Shown here: positions 25,088 to 36,051 of the stretch, in pieces
How the letters are laid out: each line of letters opens with the position of its first letter
How positions within the stretch are numbered: the first letter of the stretch is position 1
Assembly: GCA_022376465.1 (NCBI GenBank)
Contig: JACDTU010000012.1
Location: forward strand, 1,333,470-1,397,469
Direction of reading: 5' to 3'
From: Cubamyces lactineus
Lineage: Eukaryota > Basidiomycota > Agaricomycetes > Polyporales > Polyporaceae
DNA: 64,000 bases
Made by a program: the position numbers and the translations under genes
Notes under the pieces: model-generated
Databases searched by the model: none
Seen by the model: only the letters and a program-made list of their open reading frames with translations
Told to the model about the DNA's origin: nothing

Positions 25088-26616
25088 GCGGGCAGGCTCG
25101 TCGATCGTTCTGATCGGCGCGGGCAGACGCAGTCCGATCTCTCGCCCGGGACGGACTCGTGTTGTGCCAGGCCGTCCCTGTACTTGTACGTTGCGCCCGC
25201 GCGTGCGGGACGTGTGACATATGGCTTTTGTCGAGCGCTTTGATACACGGTATATACTTATTGCATCTTCAGAGTCTGTGGTACCATACGCCCTCCTTCG
25301 ACCCCTCTTGTACGATTGTGTAGTCCCCACAGCAGCAGTAGCGGCGAGACCCTGTGGGGTTTGTAGAGAATGTGTAGCGTTGTCGATGCGGACATTGTTC
25401 ATAGTAATCACCACATGATGTACATATAGATCACTCTACATGCATCCCTTGCTATACCATGGTTTTCGCAGTGCGATTTTCTGCACCCGCGATTTCGATA
25501 CGGAAGAACTTAGGCGAGGGATGACAACATGCACACGGATGTACTGAACCCATGCACGGAGTCACAAGATACTCGGGTGAAAAATAATTAAGCTCGGGTC
25601 CTTGGAAGGTCAGGAGGAGCAGTGGCAGATATGGAGGGCTTCCGCAGGGACACCGATAGATGTTCTTGACAGACTCTGGAAAGACGGCCATTCATGCTGA
25701 AGACCACACACGGACGTTCTCCTGCGGCATAGGGGCTGTAAAAGAGCATGCGCGACCCGGATGAGAGGATGGATCGGAATCCGTGCATCAATCGATCCGC
25801 CTCGTGGCATTGTACAAGACGGAGAGGTCGTAGCATCCGTGTGCAGCCGTATATCCGCTCCACAGCCAGGGCAGCGCAGGGCAAGCAGACCTGGAGATGA
25901 CGTTATTGAGCGTGCATCGGGATCATGGCGGATCGCGTCTAGCCCTGTGGGTGAGCAGCGTGCAGGAGGCGGGTGACGGATAGGAGGCGGACAAGTAGAA
26001 CCCGTGTATTCAGCCTGAACGAGATGCTGCATTTTCAGTAGCGTGGTCCCTTTTGTTTCTGGTGTAAGGAACTTGTCATTCGTCTGATTGCACGGATGTT
26101 GCGAACACTCACCTACAAGCCACGTATACGGTCTAATGCACGCAGATCCGAACAACGTCAATATCTCTTTAGCACTGGTACGCCGAGGAACCGTTCGACA
26201 CGATCGGGGTCTCTCTCTCGCGGGAATATCTTGCCCGGAGTTGTGCACCTGCAATCGCTGCAGAGCCCAGATCCGGCGTAATTCGAATCCTGTGGTGGCG
26301 GGCAGCAAACTATGCCGATACCGCGTCTCTTGGCGCCGGTGTTGTTTGCGCGTGTTAGGCTAGAGCCTCTGATCCTAACACACCACAACAGCGGGCTTCC
26401 ACCCATCCAATCCGAGAATCCGGTACGCCACTGTTCTTCGGATGTATTCCATCGATTGCTATGAGCTCGGTCGTGTCAAGTCCGCCACTGATTAAAACAA
26501 TACAAGTAAGTAAGATATTTTATCGCAATCAAGTCTCAGTACTAGGAGTGTTCCAGTCTGCGTCGCAAACGATCAGGCTCGGACAAGGCTAACGTTGCGC
26601 TTTGTGGCCCAATAGA
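25088..26616. other. Intergenic region, no supported gene
   Basis: A 232-codon minus-strand open frame (26308-25610) with a CPGC pair is present but has no recognised family or supporting exon structure, so I do not call it. Otherwise nothing is visible. Confidence 0.4.
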
Positions 26617-28576
26617 ATGGCTTCGACCCACTCTTCACCTGTCGCGTACTATGTAGACCGATTGCAGCACATTGTGTCCACGCATGATGAAAATGACAAG
26701 CCTATAAGGTGATTGTGGACTTCCAATGCATACCAAGTCACAATCTCACAACAGACGCTCCATTATGGCGTTATAACCGCTTAGCCTGGATACGGTGTGT
26801 GTTGTTGGAGTGGTTGCTATAGACGAGGATACCAGCTAACAGATTTACCGTCAGCTCTACTCATTCGAGCGAGATGCTCTCCTGAGTATCATAAATCTCC
26901 GGAGACAATACAACTCTCAGCGGCTCCCAAACCGCCTCCCACCGGAAGTCCTAGGATCTATCATTGAGTCTTTGCGTGCTCGCAGGGTACCGAGCACAAA
27001 TGATCTTACGGCACCCTTGTACGATTACACTGACTTCTTCGCAGCCATGAAAGTGTGCCACAGGTGGTATAGCGTGGCCATAGCGCGGGCGACGATCTGG
27101 ACGTACATCGATATCGCACACGAAAGCAGCCCCGCTGAACGAGTTCTACGCTCCCGCGCTGCATCCCTTGACGTACGGTTCAGCCTGGACATGTACTATC
27201 CCTACGTGCTCGTGGACTTCCTCCGCAGTCACGGATCGCGCGTGCGCGAACTCCACCTATGGGCGCAGAACCCTAGGGCAATGCACAAGCTCCCCCGCCA
27301 GATGAACGTCCTCGCGGAACATCTGGAACGCCTCATCGTCGCATGTGTGGAACGCGGATCCAGCGTTGTGATGCGCAGCCTCCTGCTCGGAGTGACCCCA
27401 CACATGAAGGCGATCGCCTTACAGAGAGCGCCATGGGTTCCAGCCAACAACCTCCCTAGCCTCACACATCTCTACCTGTCCCACTTGGCACGATTAGAAC
27501 TTGGGATCCTTCTCCGGCTCTTGAACAATACGCCCGCGCTCCAGTTGCTACACATCGACGAGTGCGATTTTTACGCATCCGACTTTGATGTCAATATCAC
27601 CAAGGCCGTACCCCTGCCACACCTTCGCAGCTTCTCCCTCGGGCACATCCCCGTCGATCTTGGCTGCATCGTACTCGACCAAGTGCAGCTCCCAACGAAC
27701 GTGATGCTCCGCGTGTACGCTTTGAGATTGGAAGAGGGCGACGACGCGAGGGACGCGTTCGACGGCCTCGGGTTCTCCAATCCCTTCATCGACTCCAACA
27801 CCTTCACGCATCTGGAAATTTTGATCGGAGAGAATTGGAGAAAGGTAGTCGTCGAAGGTGACGACAAGGAGTCTGGGGGTCTTTGGATCGACTTCGTCCA
27901 TCAAGCACAGGGCTTGGCCGCCTCCGAGAATTCGTGGCTCAACTGGCTCCTTTGGCTGCCACAAATGGTGTCCCTAACCAACATACAGACACTTCATGTT
28001 TGCTTACGCCGATGGGACGATTTCTGTGCTCTTGCGCTGTCACTACCGCAGGTGCGGACGCTCTGCGTGGAAGGGCAGATCGAGAGCAGGCCGGACTGGG
28101 GCTCCCGCAGTGAAATGTGCAGCCAAATCCGCACGGTGCTCTTGTCTGAGACCCCCGTGGCCTTCCCTCATCTTCAGACCCTCCGCATGGACGTCTTCGG
28201 CCGACTCATCACATCGAGCTTCCTGCGCTCAGGCGTGCGGAAGCGACATCTCGACGGACGCCGTCTGCGCTCTCTTGCGTTCCGGATAGAGCCGTTTTAC
28301 TGGCACGACAGAGAGCGCTTTGAGCGGGAATATGCCGATTACCGCCAGTACGTCGACGAGGTCTCCTGGTTCGAGGAGGACGCGTTTGAGTGGAAAGTGA
28401 GCGAGGTTTGGAGGGTTGAGCACGACTATTGGCTGCTACGGCCCTCTGAGGACCCGATGCTCTTCATGGACCATTGGTACCAAGCACGATCGCGTCCGAG
28501 TGAGTCCGAGTCGCTTACTACGGATCCTCCTCACGGTCAAGCCTCCCGCAAGGATAATAACGCGGAAAGCTTGTAG
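26617..28576 (+). CDS. F-box protein, leucine-rich type, 10-nt microexon
   Basis: Second F-box adaptor, predicted 607 aa from exons 26617-26708, 26785-26794 and 26855-28576. The F-box (about residues 60-115) starts at RLPPEVLGSIIESL and continues through AAMKVCHRWYSVAI and ATIWTYIDI. Leucine-rich sequence with repeated SLTHLYLSHL-like units follows. The gene model matches the F-box gene at 734-2664: the first exon ends after two bases of an Arg codon, then comes a 10-nt exon. The third exon has exactly 32 residues from its first Leu to the [IV] of PPE[IV] in both proteins. The long exon is certain. An acceptor at 26843 instead of 26855 would add four residues. Confidence 0.82.
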
Positions 28577-28767
28577 CGTCGTGCAAGTGAGTTGTTATCT
28601 CTTCGGCGCGGAGGACTCCATGCACTGACGAATGTTTGGACAGATACGGACTATTTTCAGACTATACCCTTTCCTCTACATTCTGTGAATCCCTCGTTCG
28701 AGATATACCCTCCCTCTCCTCCAGTTGATGCGGCGTTCATGCACCGGCGGCAGTCTCTCCGATGTCT

Positions 28768-29498
28768 TCATACCACTCCTATGTAGCATAAGCCCAATTG
28801 GAGACCCACGCGCCGTATGGTGACTTCGGCTCCCTCACGCACCTCAGGTTTCTCCCGGACGAAGCGCCGCATGAGCTCCATACACCTCTCGTCGTCCAGA
28901 ACGACGACCTCGACGCCGTGCGAGCGAAGCAGGTCTTCGCCTCCCATGAAGTTCGTGTTCTCACCAATGACGACCCGTGGAATCTTGTATAGTAGGATCG
29001 CGCCAGTGCACATACTACACGGGCTGTACAGTGTGTACGTATCGACCGGGTCCGAGTTAGCCCGTGTACCTAGTACGCACGGCGGGATAGCTGAATGTTT
29101 GACGTACCTCAGCGTCGTGTACTATCGGAGTCGGTGTCGACGTCGATTCTCCGTCGTCAGAGACATCGCACCCCAGTTCCTGAATGCCGGTCTGCGCGGA
29201 CGGTACTCACCATCGTCGCATTCCGGTAGACAGCAGGCTTCAGACGGCCTGCGTCATCGAGCGCAGCGATCTCGCCATGCAACACAGCTGAGCTCTTCTG
29301 CACGCGCATGTTGTGTCCCTGCCCGACCACCCTGTATTTGGGCGTGCGCGTGTCCGAGTCGGGGGAGTCCGCAGGGCCGCCACCATCATAGACGAGGGCA
29401 GCACCGATGGGCACCCCGCCCTCGTCGTAGCTCTGCTTCGCGTGGGCGTACGCCGTTTCGAACCCCAGTCTGTCCATATCGCTGATGCGGGGCGACAT
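28768..29498 (-). CDS. FCY1: Cytosine deaminase (FCY1-like), 14-nt microexon
   Basis: Zinc-dependent deaminase of the pyrimidine salvage pathway, converting cytosine to uracil. Exons 29498-29211, 29121-29108 and 29023-28768 give 185 aa, slightly longer than yeast Fcy1. The zinc ligands and catalytic Glu are visible in VLHGEIAAL and SPCSMCTGA. The family's conserved TTLSPC block only appears when a 14-nt microexon, flanked by AG and GTACGT, is included between exons 1 and 3; without it the frame is lost. An insertion (YDGGGPADSPDSDTRTPKY) enlarges an N-terminal loop. The N-terminal start could also be the second Met seven codons later. Confidence 0.9.
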
Positions 29499-30212
29499 CG
29501 GGGCTAAAGCGAATGCTAGTCTCCGTACAGCCGGGTCGCGGTGTTATGATGGTCCAGCGACGACGACGACGATGCTCACGATCGAGGGTCTGGCCCGCGA
29601 TTTGTATCGCGGTGTGCTGCTCCGCTATGTAGCAAGGGCTGGAGGTACGAGCGGGCGGAATTCAGCTGTCAGCAGTCTGAGGCTCACCGGTTGCAGCTGA
29701 TAAGGGCGATCCGGGCACGCGCTCGGCGATTGTGGAACACTGACGAAGGAGCTTAACCCGTTCGATTGGGAACCGTGCAAGTCCCCGAATTTGAATCCCG
29801 TACCTTGCTCTCGGACTCAGACCCAGAGCGCGCGGCGGTCCGTTCTGAGATCTGAAAGCCCGTGAGTCCCACAGCTGTCCCGCAGGAGTGCTAACCACTG
29901 CCCGGGTCTCGGAGATCATGCTCGCATCTCGACACCTGTGGAAGGTGCAGATCACGATCGCAGACTTGAGAGACCGCACGGCGGGATCCTACGTGGGTGG
30001 CGGGGCACAAAAAGCATCCGACGCTCTCAGACCCAGGTACGGTGCGCGCAGAGGGGGCATCGTGCATGCATGGGGGCATGGGGTGTGCGGGTGATCATAT
30101 GGATTACGATCAAAACTGGTAACGTGCAAGAAAGCTGCCCTCAAAAACCAATAACGATAATTAAAGGATATCTAAAAGCCCTAGAGTCGATCGAAGGGAA
30201 TGCCACAGTCGT
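29499..30212. other. Intergenic, no gene seen
   Basis: About 700 bp between two minus-strand genes: 3' flank of the secreted-protein gene and promoter of FCY1. No tRNA fold or coding exon was found. Confidence 0.45.
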
Positions 30213-32325
30213 TCAGGACAGGCTGAGAGGACGAGGGGGTCAGCATGTGTGCTGTATCGTGATCGCGGTGGCTATGATGCTTACCTCGAGCCGGAGACCT
30301 GCTCTTCAACCACGCTCTCGGCAGTGCCCAAGAGCGAGGTGGGGCAGGAAACGCCATCGTCGCGCGCAAGGAGCGCAGCGCGAGCAGCACGTCCTGTGTA
30401 AGCACGGCGCGCAGTGGAGCTACCGAAGCATTTCTGTTCGCAGCACATTCAGCATAATGAAACCCCTTCATCACAGAGAGCGGTGCATCTCACCTTGAAG
30501 AGGTCGAAGTTCTTCTGGAAGAGAGGAACGGACGTGTCCTTCTTGAAGATGCTGAAGAAGTCCGCGTTGGCACCGGCGTTCACGTTCAGGCCGCTCGTGA
30601 TGTCGACGCAGCCACCAACTTCCGCGCTGGCGCCGTTGCCGCTGGTCGACGCCGATGCGCCCGCACCGGCGGTGAGTGAAAGATCAAGTGCCGCATCAGC
30701 ATCAAGGGCGAGGTTGACGGTCGCCTGGGTCTTGCCACCGAGCGCGCTGATGCCAAAGTCGAGCTAGACCGAGGTGCACCGCAATCAGTACAATGAATCA
30801 TACGAGATGCTGTGGGAGACGCATACCGAGGGGATGAGGTGCGCCGCCACCTGGCCGTGCGAGGTCACGTTCGGGCTGACGGAGAGCTTGATGTTGGAGT
30901 CGCCGGGCGTGTACGTGCCGGCCTGCGAGTTGGATCCTGGAGGGAAGAACAGCTGCAGGCCCTTCACGTCGTACGCGAGGTCGACGTCCATGTCGAGGTT
31001 CGCATCGAGCGATGCAGTTGCCTCGGCGTTTACATTGAACGTTGGCCCAATGGACAGGATCCTATCCAGAACGTCAGCATCGTATTTTGTACGAAAGCGC
31101 AAAATCACGTACTTCGGGAAGTCGAGCTCGGGGATGCCGACAGAGAAGAGCGGAATCTGGCCAGAGCTGATCGAGCCCGTGAGGGTTGCATCGATGCCCA
31201 GCGTACCAGTGATGGTCGCGTCAAGGCCGACGAAGAGCCCAAACTCGTCGAGGCTTGGCGGGAGGATGCTGCCCTTGGCGGCGACACCGTAGTTGACGGT
31301 ACCATCGACCTTGCCGTTCAGGTCGACCTTAGCCTCACCAGAGAACGCGGGTACGTTGCCCTGTTGTGGGCAGGAGATCTGCTTGTCGAACAGGGGGAAG
31401 TCCTTCGAGAAGTCGAGCGGGCTCGTGCCGGTAACGTTCTTGTTGAAGTTACCGATGCTGAGGAAGCTCGAGTGAACATTGGCGAGCGCTGAACGCGTAA
31501 AAATAGTGAGATTTCATGAGAACGACGGTTTAATGGGACACGCACCACTGAGCGATTCGTCGACCCAGCTACCAAGGCCACGCTTGGTGGCACTGGCGCC
31601 AGTGGGAGGCTCAACCGTGAAGTTACCCGCAGCTCCAGGGATGGACGAGCCCATGAGGTAAAGAGCGACATTGCCGTTACTGTACCAGAACGTTAGGTAT
31701 CAGCGGATGGGTTCTCGCAGAAGTACACGTACGTGACGTTGGCATCTGCGAAGTTCGTCGCAAGACTCATGCCTTTCACGACGGGCTGAGAGCCGTCGCG
31801 GCGAGAGATCTTGGATTGTACGGCCGCAGGGATAGACTGGTCCTGATGAGTCCATTCGCGCGTGACGAGCGCGAAGGGTGTGGAACCGCACTGCGTGAAT
31901 GCTCGCCATCAGTATTCTTCGATGGGTCTGGATATCCAACTACTACGTACGTCCTTGGGGAGACGGACGAGCGTGCCCGCCGCGTTGCTGTTGTAGACAT
32001 GGTCACAACCCTTGGATGGATCCTGGCACACCAGACGAATATCTTGGTCTGAAGTGTTGGCGTCGCAGTCCAGGATGGCCCATCCTGCGGCGCTGGTGAT
32101 GTCGGAAACGGCAGCCTGAGGACCGGACTATACAAGAACAAGCACCTGTCAGTCTTCTGCTCCCCATCCAAAGTCAATTGTGACACTTACAATCCGGACC
32201 GTGCCGGATCCGCTGCCAGAAGTGATGTCCCAGTTGCACTCGCCAAAGCAAGGCTGAGACCAGTCGTTCGCGGCCTTGGCGGCGACGGAAAGGAGGGCGG
32301 CTACAAGGAGCGGGCTGAAGACCAT
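30213..32325 (-). CDS. Secreted protein of unknown function
   Basis: 547 aa from nine exons (32325-32191, 32127-31951, 31890-31733, 31679-31546, 31488-31113, 31061-30827, 30763-30494, 30433-30285, 30222-30213). The N-terminus has a clear signal peptide (MVFSPLLVAALLSVAAKA). The mature part is rich in Gly, Ser, Ala and Asp with scattered Asn-X-Ser/Thr sites. It looks like beta-strand-rich extracellular sequence, for example KVDLNGKVDGTVNYGVA and NVNAEATASLDANLDMDVDL. No catalytic signature is recognised. It resembles fungal secreted proteins annotated only as hypothetical (possibly the DUF7223 group; uncertain). The last exon supplies only ten coding bases and is the weakest part of the model. 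Confidence 0.8.
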
Positions 32326-33737
32326 GGCGTCGAGACTCGTGAAGACGACAGGAGCGTCGTAAAGGGGAGCAGGGCTTTAAGAAAGAGAGGGAGCGAAGAA
32401 CGAAGGGGAATCACCAGGACCCGTGAGGAACCCATCCCGCAACTGAGCCAGATTTTATATCGCTGCGCGGGCATCTGGGCGCACACGGGATTTCGTCGTG
32501 CGCGGTAGGTACGACGCAGATCAAACGTCGCCGTCGTCGTCGTTGCGGAGATGGGGACTGCCGACGGTAGTCTTGGCAAGATGCGATGAGGGTGGGTCCC
32601 GAATGGACGGAACACAGGGCGATCTACCGGAGCTGTACCAAATGCAACCCGGCATCAAAGATGGCCTTTCAAACAGGCCCTGTGAGTCCTATCGGGTCTT
32701 GGTACGGCAGGGCCGAAGAGCAGCTTGGGACTTGATGTGTAGTTGAAGAGTTGCATCGCTCAACGAACTGCGCTGGCCCATAAGATGACGAACAATATCG
32801 TTTGTTGCGGATTGGTCTCAGCTAAGAGGATATCTGCGGTGAGTTTCAGCGAAACATGTTGACCGAGTTCACGACTGAGCAGCGCGATGCGGTGGGCATT
32901 TGCGATTTCATTGCGGCAGTGCGTAGAGAGATCCCACCGCCGCTCGGTCGTCAACGTTCATGATGACAAGTTCCCGGTGTATCGCTCGAAAAGGCAACTC
33001 ACCAGGAACACCTGCTGACCTGAGCGGCCCACAGATCTCCAGACGCGTCGTCCGAAAACCACACATTGGAACCATGGTGGCAAGGCGCTCTGTCACCTCG
33101 CTATACTACTGACTACCACCCATTGGTACATGAAACAGCTCAACCTGAAATCAGTAGCACCTTATGTTGTTAACAGTAGGCACGGCGCCCTCGTCCATAA
33201 TTGAGTCGGAGATCGACAGGACACGATTGTTCGGGCCTTGGTGAATTTGACGGTCCCCCTTCGTCCATGTGTACAGTGAGATGGAGATGTCGGCAGCGTT
33301 TGTGGGCATGCACGCGCGCGAGGAGATCATGATGCAGAGGATGTGGGAAAGGCGCCCATCCGCTACCAGTGCAAATTGCCGATGCGGCCAACATGGATGA
33401 GTGCATGACCGCCTTCGAGCGCCTGCGCCGAGACGAGAGCTCTGTTCAGTGTGTGTAGCGTGTGCGAGGGATTTGTGGTGAGACGTTGGTCGTAGACACC
33501 CTGCTACCACGGAAGGATGGGCATCTTCATCTTCGTCTGCATGCAACCGCGCTTTGCGCCCATCTAATTCACAACAGAGTGGAATACACGATGAGATGGA
33601 GAATAGTACTACGCTGTGCCATATTTGCCTTCTTGTTCCCGTTTCTTGCACAATCGCCCCCTCGCGCCCGCTTGCCCGAGATTCACCTTGACTCTGGACT
33701 GTGGAAGCATACCGCAGAGGCTCTCCCTCACCTAGGC
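32326..33737. other. 1.4-kb intergenic region, no supported gene
   Basis: A TATA-like TTTTATATC about 130 bp upstream of the secreted-protein start (near 32451-32459, plus strand) may be its core promoter. The long minus-strand open frame 33801-33151 overlaps the monooxygenase 3' end and has no family resemblance. Confidence 0.4.
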
Positions 33738-36051
33738 TCATACGTATCGCGCCTCGGGGCGGAACAAACCCTCCTCTTGCGCCTTGATCTCTGCAGAACA
33801 CGATACGACATGCTCGTTAGTCACCTCACCCACCTCAAGACCGGCAACCAAAGCGATCGTCACTCACGGAGTGCAAGATGCTTCGAGTGGAACCGGCACC
33901 ACGCGAGGTTGCCCATCATGAACCAGAAGTTCGGCACGCCAGAGTCGCGCCACGCCGTCCGCAGCTCGCCCTCCTCGCTCAAGCCCCAGATGGGCTTGAT
34001 GCGCGCGGCAACGTCTGCGCCGCAGATTCTCTCGATCGTCGTGATCGGGCTCGCGAACCTGCATATGCAAAATCCAAACGTAAGTTACCGCCAACTCTCA
34101 GAGTAGAAGAGGAGGGTCGTCGTGCGCACCCAGTGGCGAAGAGGATGACGTCCGCGTCGAACGTGCTGCCGTCTTCGAACTCGAAGCCGGTCTTGGTGTA
34201 CCGCTTGATGCGGCTGTCGTTCTTGAGCTTGATCTTACCGTCAATGACAAGCTGCGACGCGCCGACGTCGAGGTAATATCCGCCGCCGCGTCGCCGCGTG
34301 AGCGAGAGGAAGCCGCTGCCCTCGTGCCCGTAGTTCAACTTGAAGCCGACCTTCTTCAAGCCGTCCAGAGTCTTCCTGGAGAATGCGGCGAAGAGAGGTC
34401 GCCCGGTCAGGACGGAGGGAGTGGATAAAATGAAGGCACATACTTGTCTGCCTCCGCGATCTCCAAGGTGATCCGCTTATGGAGCTGCTCGTTGAGCCAA
34501 ATGGGCAGCGACGCGTCGACGCGGTCGGCCTCATCTGGGCCATAGGCACCCTCCCACCAGAGGTCTGGATATGTAATGAGGAGTGAGGGATGGACAGGCC
34601 TCTGAAATTGTGGAAGACGTACGGCCAAATACACGAGGCATGCCCTCCTTCGTGGACATGATGTATGTGGTGTCGCGTTGGTACATGGTCACGTCTATAT
34701 CATCCCAAATGATTAGAAGGATGCGACACTGGAGAGTTGCCTAAGCCACTTGCCTACTCCGTGTTCGACATAATCGGCGCAGATGTCGTGTGCTATTCAT
34801 AACGTTTAGTATTTTCAGTATTAGCACCACCACAATCAGCCATAACACTTACCCGAGGTGCACGCGCCCACAACCAGTACCTTCTTTCCTATATGATCCT
34901 TCGCCGAGTTGTGGAAGATCGAGTGCAATACCTGACCCTGGTACTCCTCGCGCCCAGGGAACTCAGGGATGTTAGGGTTGTTTCCGCCCAAACCGATCGC
35001 AAACACAAGATGCTTGACGTGGAACACACGCGTCGAGCCATCGGCCTTCTCTACGGTCACGTTCCACTCGTTGTTCGCGTCCTGCTCCGCCTTGATGACG
35101 GTGGAAGACGTCCAGATGTTGAGCTCCATCGCCTCTGCGTAGTACTCGAGCCATCCTGCGAGCTTGTGCGCGGGGGTGTACACGGGCCAGGACGGCGGGA
35201 AGCTGTTTGCCATGTCAGCGATTACATATCGTAGCAAAGCGTGTGTGCGACTCACGGCATGTGAGGCATATGATCATACCCTGAAACGCCCGCGTTAGGG
35301 AGCGTCCAGCATAGTGCGGAGTATGTATGCAGCACTCACAGACAGGGTCATGCAGACAGAGCGCCTGGTACCGGAATCGCCACTGATCGCCGATCCGCGC
35401 GTTCTTCTCGATAATGAGCGCGGGGATGTCTAGGAGTTTGAGACGCGCAGCAACGTCCAAACCGCTCTGTCCTCCGCCGACGATCAGCACGGTGGGATCC
35501 TTGTCGAGGAACAACTTCTCGCGCTCGCGCTCGTCCTTCCACTTGCCGTGGTTGGGGAGGAAGTTGCGTCTCGGCCCGATCTTCTCCTCAAAGCCCTTCA
35601 GGTCCTCCAGATTGGTGTAGAACGTGAAGCCCGTCCACTTGCCATCCGCGGTGGGGATCAGGCGGAAGATGCCGCTGCAGAGGCCGATATCGGAGTCGAA
35701 CGTGAACTGACCGAGGATCCAGGCGAGATCGGGGTACGGGCTCTCAAACTTGGCGGACGCGAGTTTGAACGAGGAGAGCTTCGCGGAGGCGAGGCGATCC
35801 GTGAGCAGCTTGCGGATGTTGGCCGCGCCGTGGAAGGTACGGAACTCCCAGGTGAGGGCGAGCATGTCCCGCCACCAAGCATCGTCTGTGAAGTGAGAGA
35901 GGATGCCATCGATATTGTTGGTGTCCACCTGCTGTGCGAGCGAGTCGAGCCAGAGGGCGGCGACCTTTGGAGCGTCGACGTCGGACGGGACGGTCTCGAC
36001 CCCTAAGCGGTCGAGGGTGGGGAGAACGGCTGCGGCTTCGGTGGTGGCCAT
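33738..36051 (-). CDS. Flavin-containing monooxygenase with NTF2-like N-terminal domain
   Basis: NAD(P)H- and FAD-dependent monooxygenase of 602 aa. Exons 36051-35340, 35280-35256, 35202-34853, 34792-34754, 34694-34623, 34564-34444, 34375-34130, 34058-33868 and 33790-33738. Residues about 20-150 look like an NTF2/SnoaL fold (HFTDDAWWRDMLAL, TFHGAANIRKLL). The FAD Rossmann motif VGGGQSGLD lies near residue 190, followed by an FMO-like FPGREEYQGQVLHS and a second nucleotide-binding motif (VLVVGACTSAHD). C-terminal conserved parts include LFATGF and PNFWFMMGNL. Intron 4 uses a consensus GC donor (GTAG then GCAAGT). The substrate is unknown; similar enzymes oxidise indole-3-pyruvate, ketones or amines. 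No biosynthetic cluster surrounds it. Confidence 0.92.

Noticed and set aside
25610..26308. 232-codon minus-strand open frame with a CPGCGADI stretch
   Set aside because: No recognised domain, no start context and irregular composition; probably chance in GC-rich DNA.
33151..33801. 216-codon minus-strand open frame
   Set aside because: It overlaps the 3' end of the monooxygenase gene in another frame and has no family resemblance.
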